Positions 15,999 through 25,137 of a stretch of DNA of 64,000 nt are shown one piece after another. The notes beneath the pieces are model-generated. The model saw nothing but the letters and a program-made list of their open reading frames with translations, did not search any database and had not been told where the DNA came from. Where the stretch lies: assembly GCA_050257395.1 (NCBI GenBank), contig JBLMWU010000161.1:1-64000 (forward strand), read 5' to 3'. The translations under genes and the position numbers were made by a program. Numbering within the stretch: position 1 is the stretch's first letter; each line of letters starts with the position of its first letter. This DNA is from JAIRTY01 sp050257395 (GTDB lineage: Bacteria > Actinomycetota > Actinomycetes > Streptosporangiales > Streptosporangiaceae).

Positions 15999-18695
15999 TT
16001 AATCGCTCGCCTCACCGCGCAGGGACGCCAGGACGCCGGGCAGTTCGTCCGGCACCACCAGCACGTCCCGTGCCTTCGAGCCTTCGCTCGGGCCCACGAT
16101 GTTACGGCTCTCCAGCAGGTCCATGAGCCTGCCCGCCTTGGCGAAGCCGACCCGCAGCTTGCGCTGCAGCATGGAGGTGGAGCCGAACTGCGTGCTGATC
16201 ACCAGTTCCGCGGCCTGCACCAGCAGCTCGAGGTCCTCACCGATGTCCGCGTCGATCTCCCGCTGGCGTTCCGGGGCGGCGACATCCTCACGGTAGGACG
16301 GCGTGGCCTGCTTCTGGCAGTGGGCCACCACCTCGCGGATCTCCTTCTCGGACACGTAGGCGTTCTGCAGCCGCATGGGCTTGCTCGCGCCCATCGGCAG
16401 GAACAGCGCATCGCCCTGGCCCAGCAGCTTCTCCGCGCCCGGCTGGTCGAGGATCACCCGGCTGTCCGCCAGGCTGGAGGTCGCGAACGCCAGCCGGGAG
16501 GGCACGTTGGCCTTGATGGGCCCGGTCACCACGTCCACGCTGGGCCGCTGGGTGGCGAGCACCAGGTGGATGCCGGCCGCCCGGGCCAGCTGGGTGATGC
16601 GGACGATCGAGTCCTCCACGTCCCGCGGCGCGATCATCATCAGGTCCGCCAGCTCGTCCACCATGACGAGCAGGTAGGGGTAGGGCAGGTAGACGCGCTC
16701 GCTGCCGGGCGGCGGGGTCAGCTTGCCCGCGCGGACCGCCTTGTTGAAGTCGTCCACGTGCCGGAACCCGGAGGCGGCCAGGTCGTCGTAGCGGCGGTCC
16801 ATCTCGCCGACCACCCACTGCAGCGCTTCCGCGGCTTTCTTGGGACTGGTGATGATCGGCGTGATGAGGTGCGGAATCCCCTGATAGATCGCCAGCTCCA
16901 CCCTTTTCGGGTCGATCAGGATCATCCGCACGTCGTCCGGGGTGGACCGCAGCAGGATGGACGAGATGAGGCCGTTCACGCAGGTCGATTTGCCCGCACC
17001 GGTGGCCCCGGCAATGAGCATGTGCGGCATCTTCGCGAGGTTGGCTACCACGGTCCGGCCTTCGACGTCCTTGCCCAGGCCGACCACCATCGGGTGGTGG
17101 TCGGAGGCCGCGACCGGCGACCGGAGCACGTCACCGAGGCTGACGATCTCCTTGTCGGCGTTCGGGATCTCCACGCCGATCGCCGACTTGCCGGGGATCG
17201 GGGACAGGATCCGCACGTCCGCGCTCTTGACCGCGTAGGCGATGTTCTTGGACAGCTGGGTGACCCGCTCCACCTTGACCGCGGGCCCCAGCTCGATCTC
17301 GTACCGGGTCACGGTCGGCCCGCGGCTGAACCCGGTCACCCGGGCGTCCACGTCGAACTGCTCCAGCACCTCGGTCAGCGCCCGCACCACCACGTCGTTG
17401 GCCCGGGTCCGCTCCTTGGGCGCCGACCCGGGCCGCAGCAGCGCCGCGGGCGGCAGGGTGTAGCTGGCGTCGCTGGCGCCGGTCAGGGTGAGCTGCTCGG
17501 CCCGCGCGGGCGCGGGCGGCTGGGCCGGGGGAGGCTGGTGCCCGCCCGCGGCGGGGCCGAACCCCAGCACCTCCAGCAGCGCTTCCTGGTCGGGGTCGGC
17601 AGTGGCCTGCTCCGGCTCGGCCGGGCGGCCCGGGCCCTTGCCCGCCGCCCGGGCCGCACCCGGCGCAGCCGCCGCGCCGCCCACGCTCATCCCGCGGGCG
17701 GCCAGCCCGGCTGACCCGTCCCCGCCCAGCAGCGGGGTGTCATACGGCCGGACATGCTCGCCGGCCTCGATCGCGGCCGGGCGCTTGCGGCCCGGCCGGG
17801 GCAGCGTCCCGGCCAGCCGGCTCCCGGTACGCCCGCTGTCCTCCCCCTCCTCCCCGGCGGCGCTGGCCGCCTGCCGGGCCCGGCCCCGCCCGGCCAGGCC
17901 GCGGACCTCAGCGAACCGGTCCGGTACCCGGTGCAGGGGCGTGCCGGTGATGACCAGCACCCCGAAACCGCTGATCAGCGCCAGCACCGGGGCGGCTCCC
18001 CACGCGGTCAGCGCGGCCACCAGCGGCGCGGACGCGAAGAACCCGATCAGCCCGCCCGCGCTGCGCATCACCGCGGCGCCCGCGTCCGGCTGCGGCGTGC
18101 CGTGGGCGATGTGCACCAGGCCGAGCACCCCGACGCTCAGGGCCGTCCAGCCGATGACCATCCGGCCGGTCTCGGCATTGCGGTCCGGATGCCGCAGGAA
18201 CCGCCAGGCCAGCAGCGCGAGCAGGATCGGCACGGCCCAGCCCGCTGCTCCGAAGGCGCCGCTGACCAGCGCGGTCATGGCCCGGCCCAGCCAGTTGCCC
18301 AGCTGCCACCAGGTGGTGGCGGCCACCGCGATCGCCGCGGCGAGCAGGCCCAGGCCGATCCCGTCCCGGCGGTGCAGGGGATCCAGCTCGCGGGCGCTCC
18401 TGCCCAGCCCGCGGGCCGCGAACCCGGTGGCGTTCGCGGCCACCATCCAGGCCGCCCCCATCGCCCCGGCCGCCCAGCCGATGAGGATCAGCGCCGGATT
18501 GGACGGTGGCGGCGGCCGCCGCGGCGCCCGGCCGCGCGGCTTGCCGCCCTTGCCGCCCTTGCCGCGCGCCTTGGCCGCGGGCGCCCTGGCCGGCTGCTGG
18601 GCGGCGGTGCGCCCGCGCGGGCCGGCGTTCGCGCGGGTACGGCTGGCTACCCCGCCCTGGGACCGGGCAGGGCTCTTAGGGACACGGGTAGCCAT
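15999..18695 (-). CDS. ftsK: FtsK/SpoIIIE DNA translocase
   Basis: Septal DNA pump of 898 residues that moves chromosomes through closing septa. A basic, low-complexity N-terminus (GRTAAQQ, GKGGKGGKPRGR) is followed by four to five transmembrane helices (about 65-240) and a proline-rich linker. The motor has Walker A GATGAGKST near residue 565 and Walker B LVMVDELADLMM. The C-terminal gamma winged helix (LRVGFAKAGRLMDLLESRNIVGPSEGSKAR) recognises the orienting DNA sequences. ATG at 18695 was chosen because the protein from there begins MATRVPKSPARSQ; residues predicted further upstream look non-coding. It is followed by 283 bp before the rodZ-like gene, so that gene probably has its own promoter. 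Confidence 0.95.
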   Translation of the reverse strand: MATRVPKSPARSQGGVASRTRANAGPRGRTAAQQPARAPAAKARGKGGKGGKPRGRAPRRPPPPSNPALILIGWAAGAMGAAWMVAANATGFAARGLGRSARELDPLHRRDGIGLGLLAAAIAVAATTWWQLGNWLGRAMTALVSGAFGAAGWAVPILLALLAWRFLRHPDRNAETGRMVIGWTALSVGVLGLVHIAHGTPQPDAGAAVMRSAGGLIGFFASAPLVAALTAWGAAPVLALISGFGVLVITGTPLHRVPDRFAEVRGLAGRGRARQAASAAGEEGEDSGRTGSRLAGTLPRPGRKRPAAIEAGEHVRPYDTPLLGGDGSAGLAARGMSVGGAAAAPGAARAAGKGPGRPAEPEQATADPDQEALLEVLGFGPAAGGHQPPPAQPPAPARAEQLTLTGASDASYTLPPAALLRPGSAPKERTRANDVVVRALTEVLEQFDVDARVTGFSRGPTVTRYEIELGPAVKVERVTQLSKNIAYAVKSADVRILSPIPGKSAIGVEIPNADKEIVSLGDVLRSPVAASDHHPMVVGLGKDVEGRTVVANLAKMPHMLIAGATGAGKSTCVNGLISSILLRSTPDDVRMILIDPKRVELAIYQGIPHLITPIITSPKKAAEALQWVVGEMDRRYDDLAASGFRHVDDFNKAVRAGKLTPPPGSERVYLPYPYLLVMVDELADLMMIAPRDVEDSIVRITQLARAAGIHLVLATQRPSVDVVTGPIKANVPSRLAFATSSLADSRVILDQPGAEKLLGQGDALFLPMGASKPMRLQNAYVSEKEIREVVAHCQKQATPSYREDVAAPERQREIDADIGEDLELLVQAAELVISTQFGSTSMLQRKLRVGFAKAGRLMDLLESRNIVGPSEGSKARDVLVVPDELPGVLASLRGEASD

Positions 18696-18893
18696 GATGG
18701 TCACGGTAACGAGAAACCCCCGGCCGCCAAAGGAACCGGGCGGGTGTGTCGCGGCATTGGAGTCCGCGCAGGTCGCGGGGGTTAACGCTGGCCATCGCGG
18801 GGCTGGCGGACCCGGGAAGTCTGGCCCAACCCGGTTGGCAGCCGCCCCGGCGCCGTCCACCCTGGCTAGACAGGCAACAGAACGGAGCCGTGT

Positions 18894-19010
18894 GTGACCA
18901 GCCTCGCGTCCCACCAGCCGGCGGCAACGGCGCCGCCCGCCGGCCCGCCCGCGGCAGGTCCCGCGGCGCACCCGGCGCTGGGCGGGCGCGCTGACGGGGG
19001 CCTGGCATGA
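18894..19010 (+). CDS. Possible 38-residue leader ORF coupled to the HD-domain gene
   Basis: A short reading frame begins with GTG at 18894, six bases after GGAG, and runs to a TGA that overlaps the ATG of the next gene (ATGA at 19007-19010). The product would be Ala/Pro/Gly-rich (VTSLASHQPAATAPPAG), without recognisable domains. Coupling geometry and a plausible ribosome site are the only support; it may instead be a non-coding leader. The remaining sequence between ftsK and this ORF (18696-18893) shows no gene. Confidence 0.35.
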   Translation: MTSLASHQPAATAPPAGPPAAGPAAHPALGGRADGGLA

Positions 19011-19612
19011 CGGCCGGCGCGGACCCGGTGCGGCGGCTCGCCAGCCTGTTCACCAGCGAAGGCGCCCGCGACTACCTGGGCGAGCCGGTCAGCCAGGCCG
19101 CCCACATGCTGCAGGCCGCGGCCCTGGCCGAGTCAGCGGGCGCCGCCCCGGCCCTGGTCGCGGCCGCCCTGCTGCACGACGTGGGGCACTTCACCGGCGC
19201 GGTCACCGGGCACGACCTGATGCGCGGCCAGGACAACCGGCACGCCGCGGCGGGTGCCGACTGGCTGTCGCAGTGGTTCGGGCCCGAGGTGACCGGGCCG
19301 ATCCGGCTGCATGTCGCCGCCAAGCGCTATCTGTGCGCGGTGGAGCCCGGGTATCTCGGCAGCCTGTCCGCTGCCTCCCTGTACACGCTGGGGGTGCAGG
19401 GAGGGCCGATGGCGGCGGAGGAGATGGCCGCCTTCGAGGCCCACCCGCAGGCGTGCGATGCGCTCCGGCTCCGGCGCTGGGACGACGCGGCCAAGGATCC
19501 CGCCGCGACGGCGCCGGCGTTCGGCTATTACCAGCCGCTGCTGCGCCGGCTGCTGCGGGGCCCGGCGGCCGGCCCCAGCCCCGCCAGGCCGCTGGTGCCG
19601 CGGCGGGCCTGA
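19007..19612 (+). CDS. PhnZ-like HD-domain mixed-valent di-iron oxygenase
   Basis: 201-residue HD-fold protein. The pattern of PhnZ, which oxidatively cleaves 2-amino-1-hydroxyethylphosphonate to glycine and phosphate, is complete: Tyr23 and Glu26 in YLGEPVSQ, His33, the HD pair His57-Asp58 in LLHDVGH, His79 in DNRHAAAG, His102 in RLHVAAKRYLC and Asp159/160 in RRWDDAAK. The stretch HVAAKRYLCAVEPGYLGSLS is typical of the phosphonate-associated HD family rather than of phosphohydrolases. Its partner PhnY, an Fe(II)/2-oxoglutarate hydroxylase, is not adjacent. A truncated phytanoyl-CoA dioxygenase-type gene 40 kb away is only a remnant. Substrate is therefore unproven. Confidence 0.75.
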   Translation: MTAGADPVRRLASLFTSEGARDYLGEPVSQAAHMLQAAALAESAGAAPALVAAALLHDVGHFTGAVTGHDLMRGQDNRHAAAGADWLSQWFGPEVTGPIRLHVAAKRYLCAVEPGYLGSLSAASLYTLGVQGGPMAAEEMAAFEAHPQACDALRLRRWDDAAKDPAATAPAFGYYQPLLRRLLRGPAAGPSPARPLVPRRA

Positions 19613-19616
19613 CCGC

Positions 19617-20390
19617 TCACCCGGGGACCCGGTAGTGGTAGCGGTGCGCGACCTGGAAGCCGCACCGTTCATACAGTGCCCGTGCCGCCGTGTTGCCGTC
19701 CTCCACCTGGAGAAACACCAGGCGGGCGCCGCGCCGGGCCGCCTGGGCCACCAGAGCGCTGGTCACCGCGGTGCCCAGCCCGGCCCGCCGCTGCTCCGGG
19801 GCGACGTCGATGGCGGTGAGGCCGCCCCAGCCGGCCGCCACCGATACCCGGCCCACGGCGGCGGTCCGGCCGTCGATGAGCACGCTGGCGAACGCCTGCC
19901 CGGGCGCCGACAGCAGCAGCCGGACCGCGCCCGCGGGCAGTTCCCGGCCACGGTAGTGGTAGCGGCCCAGCCAGCCGTCGTCCGGCTGGCCGGCGAACGT
20001 CACCGGCACCGGCGGGGCGGGAGTGGCCGCCACCGCGGCGGTCTGCGCGGTCATCACGACCGCCGCCCCGGACCGGACCTGCCAGCCGCGGGCCGCCAGC
20101 AGCTCGTCGAGCGGGTCAGGCGCGCCGTCTCCGCCCGGCTCGGCACCGGCCGCCGGCCCGGGAATGGCGATCATGGCGGGCAGGCCGCGGGCCGCGTACC
20201 AGGCCTCGACCCGCTCCACTGCCCGCGCCAGCGGCAGCCCCGGATCACCCAGCGGCAGCGCCGAGTTGGCCCGCCCGGTGAAGCCGCCGTCACCGCGCAG
20301 CAGCCAGGACCCGAGCCATTCCCGCTCGGTGGCCTGCCAGTGGGCGGCGGCGGCGCGTTCCAGGCTGATGATGGCCGGGCTGAGCCTCAC
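19617..20390 (-). CDS. GNAT-family N-acetyltransferase
   Basis: 257-residue acetyltransferase. The C-terminal half is a GNAT domain with the acetyl-CoA pyrophosphate loop EQRRAGLGTAV near residue 185 and the closing LYERCGFQ motif. The N-terminal half (WQATEREWLGSWLLRGDGGFTGRANSALPLG) resembles proteins often found fused to, or forming a degenerate repeat of, GNAT. Acceptor substrate is unknown. GTG at 20390 overlaps the RNase J stop by 4 bp, so it is the last gene of a dapA-rnj-GNAT operon and converges on the HD-domain gene with 4 bp between stops. Confidence 0.85.
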   Translation of the reverse strand: MRLSPAIISLERAAAAHWQATEREWLGSWLLRGDGGFTGRANSALPLGDPGLPLARAVERVEAWYAARGLPAMIAIPGPAAGAEPGGDGAPDPLDELLAARGWQVRSGAAVVMTAQTAAVAATPAPPVPVTFAGQPDDGWLGRYHYRGRELPAGAVRLLLSAPGQAFASVLIDGRTAAVGRVSVAAGWGGLTAIDVAPEQRRAGLGTAVTSALVAQAARRGARLVFLQVEDGNTAARALYERCGFQVAHRYHYRVPG

Positions 20391-22081
20391 ACCTCCACCA
20401 CGACCGGGATGATCATGGGCCGCCGCCGGTAGTTCTCGTTCACCCAGCGCCCCATGGTCCGGCGCACCAGCTGGCCGAGCTGGTAGGCGTCGTTGATGCC
20501 CTCCGCGGCGGCCTGCGCCATCGCCTCGTCGATGCGGGGCATGACCTCGGCGAACCCGGCGTCGTCGATGCCGGAGCCGCGGGCGTGGATCTCCGGCGGC
20601 GCGGACAGCCGGCCGGTGGTGGAGTCCACCACGATCACGACCGAGATGAAGCCTTCCTCGCCGAGGATGCGCCGGTCCTTGAGGGAGGTCTCGGTGACCT
20701 CGCCGACCGACAGCCCGTCCACGTACACGTAGCCGCACGGGACCGCCCCGGTGATGGACGCCTGCCGGTCCACCAGGTCCACCACGACGCCGTCCTCGGC
20801 GATCGCGATGTTCTTCTCCCCCACGCCGGTGAGCGCGGCCAGCCGGGCGTGCGCCCGCAGGTGCCGCCACTCGCCGTGGATCGGCATGAAGTTGCGGGGC
20901 TTGACCAGGTTCAGCACGTACAGCAGCTCGCCCGCGGGTGCGTGCCCGGACACGTGGACCATTGCATTGTCCCGGTGCACCACCCGCGCGCCCCACCGGG
21001 TCAGCTCGTTGATCACCCGGAACACCGCGGTCTCGTTGCCGGGGATCAGTGAGGAGGCGAGGATGACCGTGTCGCCCTCGGCGACCCGGATGGGGTGGTC
21101 GCGGCCTGCCATCCGGGACAGCGCGGACATGGGCTCGCCCTGCGAGCCGGTGGAGATCAGCACGAGCCGCTCGGGCGGCAGCTCCCCGGCATCCTTCATG
21201 TCCACCAGCAGCCCGCCGGGCACCGGCGGGATGTGCAGGTAGCCCAGGTCGCGGGCGACGCCCATGTTGCGGACCATGGACCGGCCGACGAATGCGACCT
21301 TGCGCCCGTGGCTGGCGGCCGCGTCGAGTACCTGCTGCACGCGGTGCACGTGGCTGGCGAAGCAGGCGACGATGATCCGCTGCTGGGCGCTGGCGAAGAT
21401 CTTGTCAAGGATCGGGGTGATCTCCCGCTCGCTGGTGACGATGCCGGGCACCTCGGCGTTGGTGGAGTCGGCCATGAGCAGGTCCACGCCCTCGGCGCCG
21501 AGCCGGGCGAACCCCGCCAGGTCGGTCAGCCGCCCGTCCAGCGGCAGCTGGTCCATCTTGAAGTCGCCGGTGTGCAGGACGGTGCCGGCCGGGGTGCGGA
21601 TGGCGACTGCCATCGCGTCCGGGATCGAATGGTTGACCGCGAGGAATTCCAGCCCGAACGGGCCGAACGAATGCCGCGCCCCGTCCGTCACCTCGACCAG
21701 CTCCGGGGACAGCCGGTGCTCGGCCAGCTTGCTGCGCACCAGGCCGAGCGTGAGCTTGGAGCCGGTCAGCGGGATGTCCGGGCGGCGGCGCAGCAGGTAC
21801 GGGACCGCCCCGATGTGGTCCTCGTGGGCATGGGTGAGGACGACCGCCTCGATGGCGTCCAGCCGGCCCTCGAGGTAGGAGAAGTCCGGCAGGATCAGGT
21901 CGATCCCGGGCTGGTCGGGCTCGGGGAACAGCACGCCGCAGTCCACGATCAGCAGCCGGCCCGCGAACTCGAACACGGTCATGTTGCGGCCGATCTCACC
22001 CAGCCCGCCCAGCGGCACGATGCGCAGGCCTCCCTGCGGCAGCGGCGGCGGCGGCCCCAGCTCCGGATGCGGGTGGCTCAC
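20387..22081 (-). CDS. rnj: RNase J, 5'-exo/endoribonuclease
   Basis: Metallo-beta-lactamase/beta-CASP ribonuclease of 564 residues, involved in mRNA decay and rRNA maturation. Motifs: zinc-binding THAHEDHIGA near residue 82, later MBL His/Asp in LHTGDFKMDQ, beta-CASP region ASHVHRVQQVLDAA and the terminal MVHVSGHA and PIHGEWRHLRAHA. A C-terminal domain follows. Start ATG at 22081 overlaps the dapA stop (ATGA). The dapA-rnj pair is conserved across actinobacteria. The proline-rich first 20 residues are not conserved. Confidence 0.95.
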   Translation of the reverse strand: MSHPHPELGPPPPLPQGGLRIVPLGGLGEIGRNMTVFEFAGRLLIVDCGVLFPEPDQPGIDLILPDFSYLEGRLDAIEAVVLTHAHEDHIGAVPYLLRRRPDIPLTGSKLTLGLVRSKLAEHRLSPELVEVTDGARHSFGPFGLEFLAVNHSIPDAMAVAIRTPAGTVLHTGDFKMDQLPLDGRLTDLAGFARLGAEGVDLLMADSTNAEVPGIVTSEREITPILDKIFASAQQRIIVACFASHVHRVQQVLDAAASHGRKVAFVGRSMVRNMGVARDLGYLHIPPVPGGLLVDMKDAGELPPERLVLISTGSQGEPMSALSRMAGRDHPIRVAEGDTVILASSLIPGNETAVFRVINELTRWGARVVHRDNAMVHVSGHAPAGELLYVLNLVKPRNFMPIHGEWRHLRAHARLAALTGVGEKNIAIAEDGVVVDLVDRQASITGAVPCGYVYVDGLSVGEVTETSLKDRRILGEEGFISVVIVVDSTTGRLSAPPEIHARGSGIDDAGFAEVMPRIDEAMAQAAAEGINDAYQLGQLVRRTMGRWVNENYRRRPMIIPVVVEV

Positions 22082-23034
22082 GAGGCCGTCCCCGGGAGCT
22101 TGACGCCGCCGGCGGCCAGGTCGGTGCGCAGCCGCTCGATCTGCTCAGGGGTGGCGTCGATGAGCGGTGCCCGCACCGAGCCGCCGGGCAGCCCGAGCAG
22201 GCCGAGCGCTGCCTTGGCCGCGATCGCCCCCTGGGTCCGGGTCATGATGCCGATGTAGACGGGCAGCAGGTCGAGGTGGATCTGCCGGGCCTCGGCGACC
22301 CGCCCGGCCAGGTAGGCGTCGATCATGTCGTGCAGCCGGTCGCCGACCACGTGGCCGACCACGCTGACGAAACCCGCCGCCCCGATCGACAGCATGGGCA
22401 GGTTCAGCATGTCCTCGCCGCAGTAGTACACGAGATCGGTGCTGAGCATCACCTGGGAGGTCGCGCCGAGGTCGCCCTTGGCGTCCTTGACGGCGACGAT
22501 CCGCGGGTGCTGGGCCAGCCGGATCAGGGTCTCGGTGGTGATCGGCACCCCGGCCCGGCCCGGGATGTCGTACAGCATCACCGGCAGGCCGGTGGCGTCG
22601 GCGACTTTGCCGAAGTGCGCGACCAGGCCTTCCTGCGGCGGCTTGTTGTAGTACGGCGTGACGACCAGCAGCGCGTCCGCGCCGGCCTCTTCCGCCTGCC
22701 GGGCGAGCTCGCAGCTGTGGGCGGTGTCGTTGGTGCCGACCCCGGCCACCACCGTGGCCCGGTCCCCCACCGCCTCGACGACGGCGCGCAGCAGGCGGTC
22801 CTTTTCCTGGTTGCTGGTGGTCGGGGACTCTCCGGTGGTCCCGCTGATCACCAGCCCGTCGTGGCGGAGGTTGTCCACAAGGTGGGTCGCCAGACGGGCC
22901 GCCCCGTCGGTGTCGAGCGCCCCGTCAGCGGTCATGGGCGTGATCATCGCGGTGAGCATCCGGCCGAACGGCGCCCCAGTCCCGGAAGCGCCAGTGCCCG
23001 GCTCGCCTGCGGAGGCACGCTGGGTTCCAGTCAT
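22078..23034 (-). CDS. dapA: DapA, 4-hydroxy-tetrahydrodipicolinate synthase
   Basis: TIM-barrel lyase of 318 residues that condenses pyruvate with aspartate semialdehyde, first step to meso-DAP and lysine. Schiff-base Lys lies in IVAVKDAKGD, the GTTGESPT pyruvate-carboxylate loop near residue 65, the YYNKPPQEG motif and the tyrosine in LYDIPGR. ATG at 23034 (MTGTQRAS) is preferred to a GC-rich in-frame upstream extension. It supplies DAP for peptidoglycan and is the first gene of the dapA-rnj-GNAT unit. Confidence 0.95.
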   Translation of the reverse strand: MTGTQRASAGEPGTGASGTGAPFGRMLTAMITPMTADGALDTDGAARLATHLVDNLRHDGLVISGTTGESPTTSNQEKDRLLRAVVEAVGDRATVVAGVGTNDTAHSCELARQAEEAGADALLVVTPYYNKPPQEGLVAHFGKVADATGLPVMLYDIPGRAGVPITTETLIRLAQHPRIVAVKDAKGDLGATSQVMLSTDLVYYCGEDMLNLPMLSIGAAGFVSVVGHVVGDRLHDMIDAYLAGRVAEARQIHLDLLPVYIGIMTRTQGAIAAKAALGLLGLPGGSVRAPLIDATPEQIERLRTDLAAGGVKLPGTAS

Positions 23035-23112
23035 GAGACGAACGCTACCCGTCGCGGCCCCGCCGGGCATACCCGGCACGCGCCAGCCCCGCCCCGGACA
23101 GCCCGGGCACAG

Positions 23113-23162
23113 TAAAAGACGCGGACGACGTGAGCTCGGGGGTACCCACGTCGGCCGCGTCT
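23113..23162 (-). terminator. Rho-independent terminator after the two-domain hypothetical gene
   Basis: Stem arms 23117-23132 and 23147-23162 pair over 15 of 16 positions (AGACGCGG-A-CGACGTG with CACGTCG-G-CCGCGTCT). Read leftwards, the hairpin is followed by TTTTA. It separates the unit ending at 23249 from dapA. Confidence 0.75.
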
Positions 23163-23248
23163 ACCTGGTCATCGTGCCGTATCCAGGGGGCGTTACACAG
23201 GGTGATGTCAACTTCACTGCCGTGCGGCCCGCGGCCCGGCCGGCCCGC

Positions 23249-25117
23249 TCAGCCGCGATCCGGGCCGCCGCCCGGTTCCCCCGGGGGCGGCTGTGACGGC
23301 CGTTTCTGCACCCACCCCGCCAGCGCGGACAGGCCCATCGCGCCGAGTCCGGCGGCTGTCTTGACCGCGGTGACCGGCGTGAGCGTCCCCATCTCGTTCA
23401 GCGCTCCGGCCCGGACGGTCCGGGTCCCCGGCGGCACCTCGACCGAGAACGCTTCCGGATCTGTGCCCGCGCTGACGTCGCGCAGCTCATAGCAGGCGGC
23501 CACCTGGCCGTCGACGAGCGTGAGCATGCGCAGCACGATCCCGAGGCCGGCGTCCACCACCAGTTCGGTGTCTCCCTGGCCTGGCAGGACCGGCGGGACG
23601 GCGTGAGACGGGTGCACCAGAAGCCGCCCGAACCGGGCCGCACCGGCCCGCGCCGCCTGTTCCCACCCAGCCCCCTGGTGCCGGGCGCGCAGCAGAATCC
23701 CGCGCCGGCCAGCGATCTCCATGTGGCCGCCCGTGGTCAGCACGAAGGCGTCCAGTGACCAGGCCGGGTCGAGGAGCGACGGGTACGGGTTCGGCAGCGC
23801 CCCCGCGAGCGTCCCGGCCGCGCCGGTGGCGATCCGGTCCCGGTAGACCCTCCGCACCTGCCCGCCGTCGCACGCGAACGTCCGCCACGACCGCGAGTCC
23901 CCGCCGGCGCGGTCGAGCCGGAACCGGCCGCCCGGGGCCACCTGCAGCCGCAGCACCTCGCGGGTGACGTCCGGCATGCGGTCGGCCCAGGCGTCCCAGA
24001 CCGCGTCCGGGCCGAAGGCGCCCGCGAACGCGGGCGGCAGCGCCGCCCGGAACTGGGCCATGGCCGCGATCGCCACCCGGCCGTCGGTCCACTGGTGCAC
24101 CTCGGCGGTGAGGTCCGGGGCTGGCAGGCCGGTCCGGTGCAGCAGGTTCACCTGCTCGTCGCTGACCGGCTGCCAGCTCACCGGAATGGCAGGGGCCGGC
24201 ATGGCTTCCCCGCCCGCCGAGGGCGGCGAGCGGAGCGGGGCGTGCCGGATCGCGAAGCCCAGCGCGGAAGAGACCAGGCCCGCGGCGGCCCGCGCTGCCT
24301 GGCCGGGCAGGCCCGGCAGGGTGACGCCAGCGCCGAACAGCGGCGCGGCATCGGTCACCGGCATGCCCGCGGGCGGCCGGAACTGCGCCGGGTCGGCCGC
24401 TTCCGGCGGGTCCAGCACCAGGTCCGCCAGCTCGTCCAGGGACAGCTGCTCGCCGCCCGCCCGCTCCTCGGACCGCAGCAGGATGCCGAGGCTGGCGTCC
24501 ACCAGCAGGAGCAGTTCGTCGTGGAGCTCGCCGAGGCGGGCTGCGGAGGGGTCCAGGCCCGGCCGGGGCCGCGCCGTCACGCGGTACGCGGTGCGGCCGC
24601 CCGCCTGGACCGTGCCGGTCACGGTGAAGTCGTGAGCTGGCAGCAGCCGGCCGGGCCGCAGCAGCCCGGGCCCCCCGTGCCGCCCGTCAGCGGGGGACCG
24701 CTCGGCCCTGCCCTCGCTGACGCCGTAGACCCATTCCCCGTCGCAGAGCCACAGCGGCGGCTCGCCGCCGGGGTCACTCAGCCGGTAGCGGCCTCCCGGC
24801 GCGATGAGTATCCGGGTCTGGCTCTCGCCGCGGGGCCCCTCGCCGCCGTCCCCGCCGTCATCGTCCCCGTCGTCGGCCGGCGCGGGCCAGGGCTCCCGGC
24901 CGGCCGGGTCATCGTCCTCGCCGGGCCAGGGAAAGGGCCACCAGGACGGCCGCCCACACGGCGGCCAGCGGCCGATCCGGGCGGCCCGTTCGTGGCTCAG
25001 CCGCATCTGCAGCGCCCGGTCGCTCTGCTGGCGCACGGTGGCGGACAGGCTGAGCGTGGTCCAGTCGGCCCGGTAGAGCAGGGCGACCAGTTCCGCGGGT
25101 TCCGGCAGGCGTGCCAT
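23249..25117 (-). CDS. Hypothetical protein with two LolA/MucB-like repeats
   Basis: 622-residue protein of unknown function. Two related modules are visible. The first has APGGRYRLSDPGGEPPLWLCDG (about 120-140) and ELLLLVDASLGILLR; the second has APGGRFRLDRAGGDSRSWRTFACDG (about 415-440) and ELVVDAGLGIVLRM. This pattern, with reading of residual charge and a beta-rich look, resembles lipoprotein-localisation or sigma-regulatory folds, but no signal peptide is present. Between modules are Pro/Ala-rich linkers and an acidic patch (DDGDDDGGDGGEG). A hydrophobic stretch closes the C-terminus. ATG at 25117, 20 bp after the di-iron gene, suggests co-transcription. Confidence 0.6.
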   Translation of the reverse strand: MARLPEPAELVALLYRADWTTLSLSATVRQQSDRALQMRLSHERAARIGRWPPCGRPSWWPFPWPGEDDDPAGREPWPAPADDGDDDGGDGGEGPRGESQTRILIAPGGRYRLSDPGGEPPLWLCDGEWVYGVSEGRAERSPADGRHGGPGLLRPGRLLPAHDFTVTGTVQAGGRTAYRVTARPRPGLDPSAARLGELHDELLLLVDASLGILLRSEERAGGEQLSLDELADLVLDPPEAADPAQFRPPAGMPVTDAAPLFGAGVTLPGLPGQAARAAAGLVSSALGFAIRHAPLRSPPSAGGEAMPAPAIPVSWQPVSDEQVNLLHRTGLPAPDLTAEVHQWTDGRVAIAAMAQFRAALPPAFAGAFGPDAVWDAWADRMPDVTREVLRLQVAPGGRFRLDRAGGDSRSWRTFACDGGQVRRVYRDRIATGAAGTLAGALPNPYPSLLDPAWSLDAFVLTTGGHMEIAGRRGILLRARHQGAGWEQAARAGAARFGRLLVHPSHAVPPVLPGQGDTELVVDAGLGIVLRMLTLVDGQVAACYELRDVSAGTDPEAFSVEVPPGTRTVRAGALNEMGTLTPVTAVKTAAGLGAMGLSALAGWVQKRPSQPPPGEPGGGPDRG

Positions 25118-25137
25118 GGCCCACCTCTGAGGGTCAG

